Shown piece after piece: positions 25,031-38,600 of a DNA stretch of 64,000 nucleotides. Position 1 is the stretch's first letter. Each line of letters starts with the position of its first letter. The position numbers and the translations under genes are program-made. Source of the DNA: Cheilinus undulatus. Taxonomy: Eukaryota; Chordata; Actinopteri; Labriformes; Labridae. The notes beneath the pieces were generated by a model. The model was not told the DNA's origin. It ran no database searches and was given only the letters and a program-made list of their open reading frames with translations. The stretch spans positions 38,355,000 to 38,418,999 of the forward strand of contig NC_054866.1 of the NCBI RefSeq assembly GCF_018320785.1, in the 5' to 3' direction.

Positions 25031-26640
25031 TTCTGAAGTGGACATACATGACTGCTAAAACAAGCTAGATTTGGATCTTTATCTTTTCTTTGTTTGTTTT
25101 ACCCAAGAGATGCACACAGCCTGTGGAGAAAATAGGCCATGCATTCTCTAGTGTCTCAGAAGCAGCACTGACAGAGGCAGTCTAAAGACCCGAACTTAGT
25201 ATTCCAGGTGTTAGTTTTCACGACAACGCCCTTCCAGTAATACCCCTGTTAAAGTGAACGCTGTGCTGTAATCATTTGTAGTACAAGCACAAACAAGGAG
25301 TCTTTAGAAAGCTGAAACTCTGAAATTTCATCCCAAACTGTCACTCACTGTAGATGACCCTGGTGTTTAGTATTACAACATTTTTTTTTTCCAGTCTGCA
25401 TTTGTATTGTGAAACAGAGTAAACAGTAAATAAGAGGGGACTTTGGGGGGCCAAAATAGAGTACAAGAGGTAGATGTCTCCACTTTTATTACAACACCAT
25501 TTGCTTTGTATAAGTAAACTTAACATTTACTGAATGTAAAATCCAAACATTCCTAGCACATCTATGAATCTACATGTTTCCCCTTCCACCCTGTAGACAT
25601 AAACAGATGTTAGCAGATATTTAGCTGAGTGGGAGTGATACATTACAAGTGTCGGAAACAAGAAAGAGACAAATATTTGAACGTGTGTGAAGTTTTTTTT
25701 TAAACTCCATTCAAATTGTTGCTCTCTCTGCTCTGTTCCCATCAGCCACACATTCCTCATGGGAAAAATTTCCAAGCTGCTTAACTGTAGACATACTGGG
25801 AAGCCATTTACTAACAAAAATAAGATGCCAGACATATTTGACAACAACCCTCATGGAATTCACACAATACCAGACATGCCATCATGGAGGAGAATAAAAA
25901 GTAGCCTCAACAGCTATGGTGTTACACATTTCTGTGGTTTATCTTGGCTAAAAAATAATTTTACTTGTATCAATGGAATTTTCAAAATGTGATATTTATC
26001 ATCGTCCGTCTCAAAGACTCTCCCACATTTGTAGCAACCATTTCAACAGGCTGTTCCACTTTTTGTAATCGGGTATGCCCTAACAAAGAAACAGGATACT
26101 TAAACATCTGATAAATAGGAAACTTGGACAGTTTTGACCACACCAGATTCTTATGAATGATAAAATTCTCCGAACAGATGAAAATAAAAGAAATAACTCC
26201 CCATTATGATGGGAGTTGACCAGATAAGCATATTTCTAGATGCACTGTTTCAAATCAGTCTGCTTACTGTATGTTGGCCTGAATAGACTGAGACAGAGAA
26301 CCAGCCTGTTTGTATTTGTTTATGGTTCATAAAAGACGGATTATTGAGCTGGTGATAAGCAGCAGACATAATTGAAGCCTCTGTCAGAGCCACCTGCAGA
26401 CCTAGTAGCAACCCAGCTGAGAGGAGTAGATTTTTGTTTTGAACACCTGAAGTGAACACGAAAGATTTACTTTTAAGAGCAAGATAAAGACAGAACAACG
26501 GAAAGGCAAGCAATCAGTCCCTCCTGTTGCACCTGTACACTGATGGTGTCAGACATCTGAGCAAATATCATGACTCTTGTTGCTGTTGCTTAGCACAGTG
26601 GTTGTTTTACAGCACACACACAGGAATAATCTGTCTGCAG
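25031..26640. other. Intergenic upstream of the K+ channel gene
   Basis: No exon is recognised. The open frames at 25527-25992 overlap on both strands and show no domain. The promoter of the channel gene should lie toward the right edge, but I see no clear TATA box or CpG-rich block. Confidence 0.4.
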
Positions 26641-26655
26641 CCTTGACAAGTAAGA

Positions 26656-29600
26656 ATGAAGACAGGTTTCTCCTGCTGCTGCCCGTCCCTGATCCCCAGC
26701 AGGGAAACAGCCAGTTTCTACCTTCTCTTTGTGCTCATTGCTCTATACATGCTAGCTGGTGCTGCCATTTTTTCATCTTTGGAGAGGCCAGTGGAGCTTC
26801 AGGCTCATCAACTCTGGGAGAGGAGGCTACAGGACTTTAGTCAGGTCCACAATATCAGCTATGAAGATCTGAAGTCTCTGCTACACCACTACGAGGAGGC
26901 GAGGACTGCGGGAATCAGGACAGAGCGAGGCAGGGCTCTTTGGGACATTCCAGGTGCTTTCTATTTTGTGGGAACAGTAGTCTCCACCATTGGTGAGTCA
27001 CAAAGAAATGGTGCTGGAAATACTGTGGAATTTTTCAATTTGGGTTTGTTGCCTTTATTGTAGAGGAGGGATTTGAATGGAACAGTGTTTATTAATCCAG
27101 TGGCATTTTCACTTTAAGCTCTCGTCGTGGTAAAAAAAAAAACTTTTAACTGAACATTTTAACCTGCTCTGGACACAGGCTGTGTTGTGATATTAGGGCT
27201 TTTTTGGTGCAGCACTGCAAAGAATCAAAAATTACACAGAGAGATGGCACAGTTCATGGTGCATCAAAGAATGCCGGAGGGATTCAGACAGTACACGGAC
27301 ATGTGGAGGAATGACTGTAGGGGCGCATACAAGTCAAAAAGTCTGGGTTTCATTCAGCAGAAGTGCTTGGAACTCTGAGCAGGCTCCAGATTATATGCTG
27401 TGAGAGATAACACTCTGCTATGGACTGCTTTAATTCTCTCTCTCTCTCCTCACTGGGCTCTGTATAGTTAAGGTAGCTACTCATCCCAGGTCAGCTGAAA
27501 TAACCATGGTGTCAGAACAGATGTTGTATAAATCTGTTGCTATTTTTTTACAGCTTGTAAAGCAACACTTATGTTTACTGAGTCATCAACAGGTATAAGT
27601 TCATCAACAGTGGATGCTTCGTGTGATGAAGGTGCCATTTAACGTAGCTGAGCTCAGGCCTGGATGCATTGAGCAGTGTGAGCGCGGGCCAAAGGGGGGA
27701 CAGGGGAGGGGGTCAAACGGGCTTCAGCACGGTTAGAATAAGGCCCAGTACGGAGTGCGCCCTAAGCTTCACCTGTTAATGGAGCTTTCTGTTTCCACAT
27801 CAGAAGAATATACCATAGGTAGAGATGCACAGATAATAGAGATTTAATGGTATCAAAATCTCACGGTATAGTTACACCTCGGTAACAAGTCTACTGTACG
27901 ATATTTAAAAAAACTAAACAACAAATGAAGACTTGGAAAAAAGTGACATTGGCATTTATGAAACAACTACACTTTGAAATCTACAATATGTGCTAGCCAG
28001 CATGTTTACTTACCTTCTACAACCTTCCTAGTGCAACACTGAAAATAGCTGAAGGTCCTTGTTGATATATTCACAGATATCCCTGGTACTGTTGTGGGGG
28101 AGTGGGATTGTGAACGCTTCCTTAAGAGTCTTTTGGCCTGGCTTGATTCTCTTCCTCACATCTCTGAGAATCTTTTGGAGTGATGATTTGCTGAGTGGAG
28201 TATTCCCTATCGGCTCGGTCACGGCATTCTAGCAGTATCTGCATATCATTGATCGTCCGTCACCTTTTTCTTCTTTCTCATTTCTTGATACCAGAAAAAC
28301 CCAAATGCTTCAACACGTTGGATTTAAAAGTCACTGAAGCTTCCACAAGCTCTAAAACGTCGCTCAGTTCTCCCTCGCCACTTGTAGCATCCATGTCCGT
28401 CTCCTAACACTGCTAACTCGCTTTGGCGGCTTGTTTACTTCCTCCACTCTCATGTGCTTCTCTCACCTCTGCTGATACAAAAACGTGCATGCTTGGAGTA
28501 GAGTTTTCTGGATGAGCGAGCTCTCTGCATTGTGAAGCATTCATTATCATTTTACCCCAACAGCTCAAAATTCTCACTTAATTTATACTTAAGGGCGGCA
28601 ATATTGTAGTTTTATAAATCTCACATGGTAAAAGCCGGGATATATTGAGTATACTCAATTTATTGCCCATCCCTACTTGCAGCCAGGGTTAATTGGCTTG
28701 CAGTGCAATTAAACCACACCCATAGCTTTTACCTTGTTCTCCTCAAATGATGCTGATTGGCCTGGTCATTCTCAGCCGAGGACAAACTTTTCAGATGGAA
28801 GCTTATAACATGGATCTGCCTGATGACAGACTTGGAATCTGGCCAATCCATCGGCTTTTCAAGGTTAAACATTCACATCTCTTTCATTCTGACCGCTGTA
28901 GCCAAAAGGTACATACTGAGGAAAGACAAAAACCAATAAAATGGAGACCTCATGTTCAGTATATCAAGATAGAAAGAGGATTTCATGACAACCAATCAAT
29001 ATGCTTCCTCACATATCTTCAACAGCTTCACAGTATATCATAAAAAAACAAAAACACATGAAGCTATATCGATCCTTTGAAGAGGAGACAATTACAACTC
29101 TCATACAGCTTATCAAAATCAATATTTTACTTTATTTTTTACTTAATTTTTTATATTTTTTTAAGTATAGGGAACAACCATGCTTTAGAGATAAAAACAA
29201 ATAATTAGTCAGTCTCATCTCCTAGAATCAATTTACAGCTTTCCAGCAGTATCCACTATCTTTAGTCACTCTATCACTGTGGAAACTGAAGGACAGACGG
29301 CACTCTGTCTGGATCAATTTCCTTTTTAAGACAACTTCCGCATCTGCTGATTGCAATCATTTCCTTATGTAAGTACACCTCTGGATTTTATGATTCTCTA
29401 TTCTACTCACTGATTTATTTTTCATGAGAAACAATCATTGTTTTCTTTGACTCATGCTGGCTCCAACTTCTTCTCACTGACAATAATGTGCTCTGCTTTC
29501 TCCCTTACATCCCGTGGTCAATTGCCTTCATTTTTTGATGCCTGTGACCTCAGTGTTTACATATCCAGAGTGAATCACTCGTCTGATTACAGGGGTGAAC

Positions 29601-32600
29601 TTATGACAGACTACCACTAACAAAGCAAATGAGTCCCATCTGAACTGATTCTATTTTAATGTACCTCCGCTAACCAGGAAGGACAGAGTGGGTGGAACCA
29701 CAGGGTCATAGTGTGAGGTCGTATGGGCGACAGGGAAAGGAAAAGACTCCCGTGTCAATTACAAGAGAGTCATTTGGGAATGTAGAGGAAAGGCCAAGCT
29801 GATGGTGAGATCCAAAAAATCTCTCACTTTCCATGTGAAAGCTTTTAGTGCAGTGTAGGCAGCTGCTAAAATACAAAAGCAAATGTCATGAGTCACATGG
29901 GTTATAAAATCTCCGTCACCCGGGCATGTTCATGCTGAATTACAGGCCAGTAAGGTCATTAATGTGTCAAAAAAAGCCAAGGGAAGGAGGGAAGTGCTAT
30001 CCTAAGGAAATCATCTCCACATACTGTAAACTTCCCACACAAACTGTCAGCCAACAAATTATTGCACATTCACGTCTGCTTTCCTTTCCTGCCTTGAAAA
30101 CTTCCTCTGACGTCTGATCAGGCTCTTGGTTTAATCTGTTCCAACTTTTGTTCCTGTCTTTTTGCTTTTCTTTCCATATCACAGAATAAAAAACATCTGT
30201 AAGAGCAAACAGTTGCACTAAACTTAAAACACATGTCTACTTGTGATAAACTCTTAACTTTCCCAACAGAATTTTATTGGAGGTTTTCAACTTTTGAAAA
30301 GTGGTTCTCGTTATTGTGAACCACTGCAGATTGCACCTCTTATTCTTCAGCAATCCTGGCATCTTCCATTTGGTTATTTTGCCATCAAATAAATGGCAGT
30401 AAATTAAGATATGAGAACCCTGGGGTTTAACATGTACCGGAGCCTTGCACAGGACTCTTCTTAATTCCGCTCCTGGCTGCTCCCGCTGGATTTCTGACGA
30501 TTACCACCCACTCCCGCAGCATGTGCCATCCACTCCCGCCTGCACCCACAACAGGTCCTTCCAATCCTGCCTGCATCCTGAACAGATTCTGGCAATCCAT
30601 GTTAAATATTAAGAGTAACAGACAGTGTGTTTAATTAAAGGAATGGTAATATTAATGTGTTAACTTCAACACAACCCTGACAAAGTTTCCTACCTGAATG
30701 AAAAACATCTAAGAAAAAAACTGCAACAGTCACAACCTCGTCATGCAAAACAGTGCAACACATGGATAAAAGAGCAGCTGGGAGCCACATGCTGAATTAA
30801 CTCCTGGTTATGGCTTAGTATTAGCAATGCCAAAGTAATATTTACAAACCTTATTTGCACATCATTTACACATAATTTATTTCTACGTCATACAGAAAGG
30901 GAACTGTTTCCTGATCTCTGGAAAGTTTGTGCAAAAAAACTGCAGCAAACTTTTCATCATCTCTCATAGACAGTATTCTAATCTTTACTCTGTTAATGTT
31001 GTACTGTTACCATCCTCATCATAAGATGCTTAATGCAATAAGGCCAATTTGCAAAAAAATGAGGTTTTTTTCCACAAATAACTGCCTAATTGCTCAGCAT
31101 CTCCACTTGCTGATATGCATGAGTGGTGATTAGCTTACAACACAGTAACTGGAGGATTAAAGCTGTGCCTTTTGACTTATTGACAGTTTTAGAGCTCACA
31201 CTTTATTGTGGAGTTTTAAGAAAGCATCACACCATTTGGCTGCACAGTGACGGACACGTTCTAACATGTTTATGCAGCACTGCCAACTACAACCGACAAA
31301 TAACAGCAAATAAACCGTGATTTCTAACTGCAATGTGTGACATATTTCCTGTATTATCTTGTTTAATATGGGCATTGATCTGACTTTAATCAGGGTTCCT
31401 GGAGCAGGTGTATTATCACATCCAGGCTTGCCAAATTCATTTCCTAATAGGCTTGTTTCAACAAAGTTCAGTTGTTTTCTAGCTATCTCACTTTCTTAGT
31501 TAGAAAGAGAAAAATAATAAAGCCAGCCTGGGCTAGTTTCTGTCTTTTAGCCTATGAGAGTGAAGACCATCTCCTCTTTGGTGTTGTGGCAGAGTAATGG
31601 TGCGTTCCATTTAATTGCAGAACTTGGAAATACCAAGCCATCAGTTGGATACGTCTTCAAAAATGCACCCTAAACTCGGAATTCTGACTTGGAAAGTTGG
31701 GAGCAACCCCCAGTATCCCCAGTCACAAACTCCTAGCAAATGGAGAGCATTCAACTCAGGTGCAACATCCAGTGTTGCCAACTCCTCAGTAAGGCAAGTA
31801 ACTATTGGCTGTCCTAAAAGTCGCTAAATGATGTCATCACCTAATTTGCATAATTGTTTGTAATGGACGCTGTAGGAGAGCAGAATAACGTTGTGGGAGA
31901 GAGTTTAAAAAAACGCTAAATATTTTTAGAACTAGAAATGAGCTTTCTTCTGTTGATTATTGGTTTTCTTTAAATGCGATTCAATCTAATTCACACTAAA
32001 ATAAATCACTGGATTATCCAGTGATTTATTTCAGTGTTTTATTTACATTTATATCTTGATCTGTAAACCAGGGTGGGAACAGGGGCAGCTTTGCAGTCTG
32101 GACTCGGAGTGGTGTGGGTCTCCTCTCTGCTCTGACCTGCAGCTGGGAGTGCTGCAGGAGGCTACTGTGAACCTGACCACCTGTGAGTGCTTTGGGATGG
32201 GGGAGGGGCTCACGGCAGCACCCGCTACTTGTTGAGGACAGTAGCTGCAGAGTGTTATGTGCTTTCATGTCAGTCTCTCCAAAACATCAGAAAACTCTCC
32301 AATAACACCAGAAAAAGTCGCTAGATTTGTCGCTAGTCGCTTTTGAGAAAGAAAGTCACAAAGAGGAGTTGGAAAGTCACCAGATTTAGCAAGAAAGTCG
32401 CCAAGTTGGCAACATTGGCCCCGTCATTCCCAGCTCCAACATCCAAGGTAAATGAAATGCAGCAGGAGCATTCACGTGAGCAGGTTTGTTTACACCTAAA
32501 TGGGGGCATGGTTACTTTAGAGAGGTGGGAGTGTTGTTAGACAGCTCTTATCAATAAAAAATGTGGCGTTACATACGCCACATAGAATACTGGGCCATGT

Positions 32601-35600
32601 GCACCATCTTAAAAGGACTATGCACAATTCTACCAGTTTTCTTCAGCTACAAATTAAAAAAAAAACAAAAAACAAAACAAAGAGTTTGAAAAGTTGATCA
32701 TATAAATAAGCTAAGGATAAAGGATGGAGCAATACATTTTTCTCACTAATTTATACATGGGGATATGATAAATGTCAACAGGCTGCTATTGGCCAAGATA
32801 GGTTTACTCTGGTGAAGAGGAGCCTTGATAAACAGAAACAGTGTTATGTATGTCGGTAAGTGTTTTCAGACAATAAAACTTCAGAAATTAAAATTGCATA
32901 CCAGAAATAGATGTTTTTACGTACACAGTGCTTTTCTATTAATTTTAATTTCATTTCAAACCTTCATTTATCCTTAAAAGGACAATCAATCAAACAATGA
33001 CATTTTGGAAACAAGGTGACTAAGGTCTTAAACTTTGCAAAAAAGGGCAGGGCTTCAATTTTAAGAGTTTGCTGAAGGGCGTTATATAAGTTTGGAACTT
33101 TTAGACTTTTAGAACTAACCAATCAATAGAGCAGATCATGTGAGTGTTGAACTCCACTGCAACAAGTCTGAGATGTAAGGTGCTAGTTTCCAGTGAGGGC
33201 CTTAAAAATATATTTAAAAAAAACAATGTCTGCTGCACCTCTCTTAAAGGGAAGACCAACGAACCTTCTCATACAGGACATGATGATGAATGCTGTATCT
33301 GTCACCTGGGTGAAGATAAGATATTCCTTTATTAATCCCACAAGGGGAAATTCCAAAGTGATAGTCAGTGTCCAAGGGCTAACCCCAAATTTCCATATAC
33401 AGCGTGCGCACCGCGCACCAAGCACAGCCGGTTTACTCCGACCGAAAGGCGAGCGACCTCACCCACTGGAAGTGAGTCTAGAGCGCTGCGCGCAGCCCTA
33501 ATCAGCAGGAAGAGATCAGGGAGAACTGCGAGTTCACGCAGGAATAGCATGTCAACAGTGGACTATTTTACCTTTTGGGGTTAATTTATCATCCTTTCCG
33601 GTACAAGTCCATGATATTATTGCTTCCTCCATTGAGTGAGTACATTAGGAAGTTAAAGGGTTCATGTTTGCTTAAAGGATCTGTGGTTTTATGCAAAATT
33701 CTTTGGCTAAATATCCCCAAAAGTTAACTTTTCCTTGTCAATGGTGCCGCTGTAGCTCTGTGACCCACTGACCTCTCGGAGACATAATGTTGATATAGTG
33801 ATGCTTTACGATTGGGAGTCCGTGCATTGTGTTTAATTTTGAAAGAACCGGATATTCTACGCTTGTGACTTCCATGGTTGGTGCTTTCTGAACGACAATG
33901 AATTTACGACGTTTGGCAGTGGCCAGCGCTGAAATAGACCTGCAGCGTATCTGAAACCTTGAGCTGACTTTTAATTTACTTTTTCTGGTAATAATGAGGT
34001 CATATCATTTGTTTTTACAAGACTGCAACCAATTTAGCTTCTTTCTCTGATAAGCAAAGCTAGTTGTCCATAGATAATGAGGAAATTCGTTGAGAAATTA
34101 CCCAAATTCCTAACCTTGCACAACAGATACACCTGTTTCTGTGTTTCTCACTGGCGAATTCATCTTGCAAAGCTCCCATCTGAAGCTCAGTTCAGGCTCA
34201 GTTAGTGACAGAACCAATCAGCGACGGCGGAGTCGTGACGTAAACAAGCAGCAACAAGAGGCCGGTGGAATTATGGTGGAAGACATCAGCGTGGATGCTG
34301 CTAAAGCGCCAGTTTTATCAGAACTTGACATTTCTTCATCAAAAGAAGTACAAAGAATAGCAGTGAGTTGTCTTCTTTTCAAAAACGGCAAAAGTCGTGT
34401 ACTGACATGTCTACAGCCGCTTGATGGTTTGCATGATGCAGTTCCATATGGAGTTCGGTAGGGGCACAGCTTGGTAGTGGCTATGCCATGTGTTTTGTCG
34501 CTCTGATTGGCCCATAAGGATGTGACAGAATGTTTATCCAATCACACTCCGTTTTGTTTATTTTTTTTTTTTTTTCAAAGGCTCTGCTCTTTTCCAAAAG
34601 CTGTCTATGAGTGGTTTTCCAGATGGATGTGTGAAACATGTGTGAAAATGGTGTAGCTTAAGGCTTAACTGTATGCATGCCCTTTCGTGGCTATGCACTT
34701 TTCAAACATGTTTGTTGTGTCCTGTCTCTTTGTTCAGTCATGTTTATTCTATGTAAGGTCCAAATTGCAACATCCTCCCTTAAATAAACTTGTACTTTTA
34801 AAATTTCTAAAACATAAACCAAATATCAAACCCACCTATTTACTGTATGAAGATGATATCTAAAGTTTTGTCTTTTTTCCACTGTGAGCCACAGTGTCAC
34901 CTCAGCTATGAAAGTACAGCTGCTGTTGCAGTTTCCCAGCTTAATTTGCAGATCTTGCACCCCTTCGCTACAAGGCTTCTCATGATCTTCCACAGCATTT
35001 AAGCTGTTTAAACCCATGCAACGTGTAAGCACTTAGTCAAAACACAAGCTGGTTAACAATGTCCTCATATGTGACTGGTGTATCATCAAGGCTGCACTCC
35101 AGTGCTGAGCTTTAAACTCATGCGGATCATTATCATGCACATTTCTACATTTAAATCCCTCAGTTTTTCTTCTAGAGTCCTTTATCATTTGTTTGTTTCT
35201 TCCTTTCTGGATAACACAGCCATTCAGTGTTTTTCCTTCAGTACATCAGAAGGGTGGCAGGTAACAAGTAGTAAACAAACCAAAGGCATTCTCTACCAAA
35301 GTCATGGGTGGGAAGCTTAGGCTCTACTTTAGTGTTGCACTACTGTGTTTGGGGTCTTAAGTCATACAAACATAGGGGATCTGACAAATTGCAACCTACC
35401 CTAGTAAGGAATCACAACTTCCTATACATTAACTGGCCAATAATAATGATGATATCACTATAGAGTAGTTCTGCAATAATTGGTATATTGCAAGACAGTT
35501 ATCTATGAGAATGGGAGGCCAGTTCCTGAAAAAAGGATCCTAAATGAACGGTCTGACTAAGATGACATATGTGTAATAATTTTTATAGCTTTAGTCAATC

Positions 35601-38600
35601 AAACTGTTTTGGATTTTCTCGTCTGTATCAACCTTCTCAGCTGACATACATACATTGACAGTCTCTGCATTTGTTAATGGCCTTTTAGTTTCCTAAAATC
35701 CATGCTGGTATTAATGCCGATTTAGCGCTCTTGTTCTGTAGGAGTCTGAAAAATGTACGCCGTCTTTGCTCATGGATCCGCTACAAAATCTTCTTGTGGC
35801 AAACATTGCAGCCAAGCGGGGAACTGTTCTCAAAGTTAGCAAAAGTTGTTTTGAAATACCTTCTCAAGTTCTATTCCTTAAAAACCAATACGCAGGCACT
35901 GCTGAGTCAGCATGCAGGGCTTGCACAAAAAGACAAAAACACACACTTCTCTGTCCTATCACCAGTGAACTGTCAGTTCTCTGCATATCATTTTTGTCGT
36001 TTTTTTTTAAGTCAAAGGAGACGTTTTGTCTGGCTAACTGAATTACAGGCTAGCACAGATATGGCCATAAATATTTTTTGTTTTTTTTTTATGTGCCGGA
36101 GAGAACATGTACACGGATAACTACCCACGCTAATGAAATCTGCAGGGGGTTATGTAAAGAGTTCCGTATCTTTCTTTGTTTCTTTGTTTGTATGTGTACA
36201 AGATAACTCGAGAACAGAAAGTCGGATCTTCACCAAACTTTCAGGGAATATTGGGATAGTGACAGGGAAGAATGGAATAGATTTTGGTGATGATCCGCGC
36301 ATCCGTTCTGTTTTTCTCGGACTTTGAATTTTGAACACCACAGTAATCAATGGGCACGAGTTCCTCGGCGGCGCTGCTTAGCCGTGGGTCTGCCGCCTCA
36401 GACAGCCTTGTAGTTACAACATCATTGGGGGGGGGGGGCATGAAGACATGATAAACATACATCATTTTATTTTTAAACTTGCGTGGATCTTTTTCAAGGA
36501 TTAGCAGTCTACTCAAAGGGCTTCCCCAGGGCCTTCAATTAAATAGTCCATCTACTAGATACCTAAGGCAGGGTTTCTAAAACGTTGCTATGCCAAGGAT
36601 GTTTATATAGCATTGTGCTTATCCAATAAATGACTTGTATATTGCAATAATTTATATCAAAAATGAATGCATACAACTTAATATGCTTCCTTAATTTCTG
36701 TAAGTTTTGTGATTCTATTTATTTGTTCATTACATTTAATATGACTTTTGAAGAGGGTTTTTTTTTTAAAGACTGGTATGGATAATGGGCACATAGATTT
36801 CTATGTGGAGTAATTAAAGCCTAAAAGGGCAAATGTTATCTTAAAAAACAATGGTGTCATTTTTTTTTTTTTTTTGCTCCATCCCCCCTTTACCTCCAAG
36901 TTTCTGCAACTCCTCCTCTCCCTTCTGTTGGACACATTGACGCTGTTAAGTAAAGACCTGATGAGTCAAATTTGCAGGGAAATCTGTTAAGAGCACTGTT
37001 TTTTTATTAATTTAAATATAGATATTTTCTCCAGCGATTCAGTAACAGCATTGAAAGAACTGCAATAAATAGTGCTGTATTGATATCTTGGTCCATCCTT
37101 ATCCATGAGGGACTGAAAAGACCATAGAAAGTGAAAACGTGTTGCGATGCTAGGTCATGCTCCAAATTAAACAACCCAGTATAAAAGTCATTGGCTTCTA
37201 CTAAGAAGACCAGCCATTAGGGAGGAAAGCTTTCTGATTTATAGCCACATATGGGGCTTGTGAATGTCAGTAACCCTTAACAACAGAAATCCTTCACAAG
37301 CAACAAAAATACAGGCTTTATTTATTTTTGCTTAAGTAAACTGTAGACTGTTTTAAAATGTTGACCCCTTATTTAATAGAATGAGCCTTTTTTGGTAATG
37401 TCAACAATGTGGGTGAACCAGTAGTCTAAGACATTATGACTGCTAATGTTATATCTTTACCTCTTTCCTATGTTGTCTTTGTTGTATCAACTAGACATGA
37501 TCGAATTTAACAAGAGGTTGAATCCTAACATTACTGGAGTTCTTCTCTCAATGCTGTTATCACCTCACCCACTCACTCACAATGAAAGCTTATTACATGC
37601 AACTTCAACAAAATCCCAAACCTTACTTTTTGCAGATTTTTATTAGGATGGTTGGCACGTAAAAGTCCATGTATGGTAGTATGGTTGGTCGAGTTGAGCC
37701 ATACAGTGGGGATGAGTCCTAAACCATTAGACTTGTGATCGTTCTGACTAATGCGACTTTTAATTTCTGGTGTTTTTTCACAGGGTTTGGAGTGACGGCA
37801 CCATCCACTGTAACTGGGAAGATCTTGCTTCTTTTCTATGGATTGCTAGGATGCTCTGCCACCATCCTCTTTTTCAATCTCTTCCTGGAGCGAGTCATAA
37901 CGTTACTGAGCTTCCTGATACTCTGGTGCCAAAGAAGGAGAAATGGACATGGCGAACTTAACAGCAGAGCCAGTGACAATAATCAGGAATGGAAGCCATC
38001 TATTTATCATGTCACATCTATTCTTTTTGTTGCCGTCTTGCTGGTTGCATGTGGAGCTGCTTCCCTTTATTCAGCCATGGAGGGCTGGACTTACTTCGAG
38101 TCTCTCTACTTCTGCTTTGTGGCGTTTAGCACAGTAGGTTTTGGTGACTTTGTAAGTGGACAAAGAAAGCAACATGAGGAGTCTCGGACTTACCAGGTCG
38201 CAAACTGTCTCCTGATGCTCTTGGGAGTGTGCTGCACTTACTCTCTCTTTAACGCCGTCTCTGTGATAATCAAGCAGGGACTAAACTGGATGCTGAGGAC
38301 ATTGGCCTGGATGTACAGCGGTATCTGTCGCTATAGGCTGCAGCTCAGACCTCTGTTCAAAATGTGCTTTTCTGCTTCAGACACACCACTATATTATTAT
38401 GAGAATGATACTCAGCATAGGCAGCAGGTAGCAGCAGTCTGTAGCTCAGGACATAGCATGCTGTGGCGCTCCTGTGTGCCTACTTCTATTGGTAAATATC
38501 TTTGTGGTGAAGCACAAGTGGAAACAGCATGCAACAGAGAAAGAGGAACCTCAGTGAAACAAGACCAGAATAACAGCTCGTATGAAAACAATCAAACCTA

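Larger units (their letters stand above)
31596..32462. mobile_element. Outer inverted-repeat element, interrupted
   Basis: The left edge is GGTGCGTTCCATTTA. The right edge, GGTAAATGAAATGCA, is its approximate inverse, as in a common fish DNA transposon with termini reading like TGCGTTCCATTTA. The element is split by another insertion at 31770-32417. The boundary is approximate and no duplication was read. Confidence 0.45.

Noticed and set aside
35731..36120. 129-aa plus-strand frame inside the channel intron
   Set aside because: No recognisable domain. A second overlapping frame exists and the channel exons join in phase without it.
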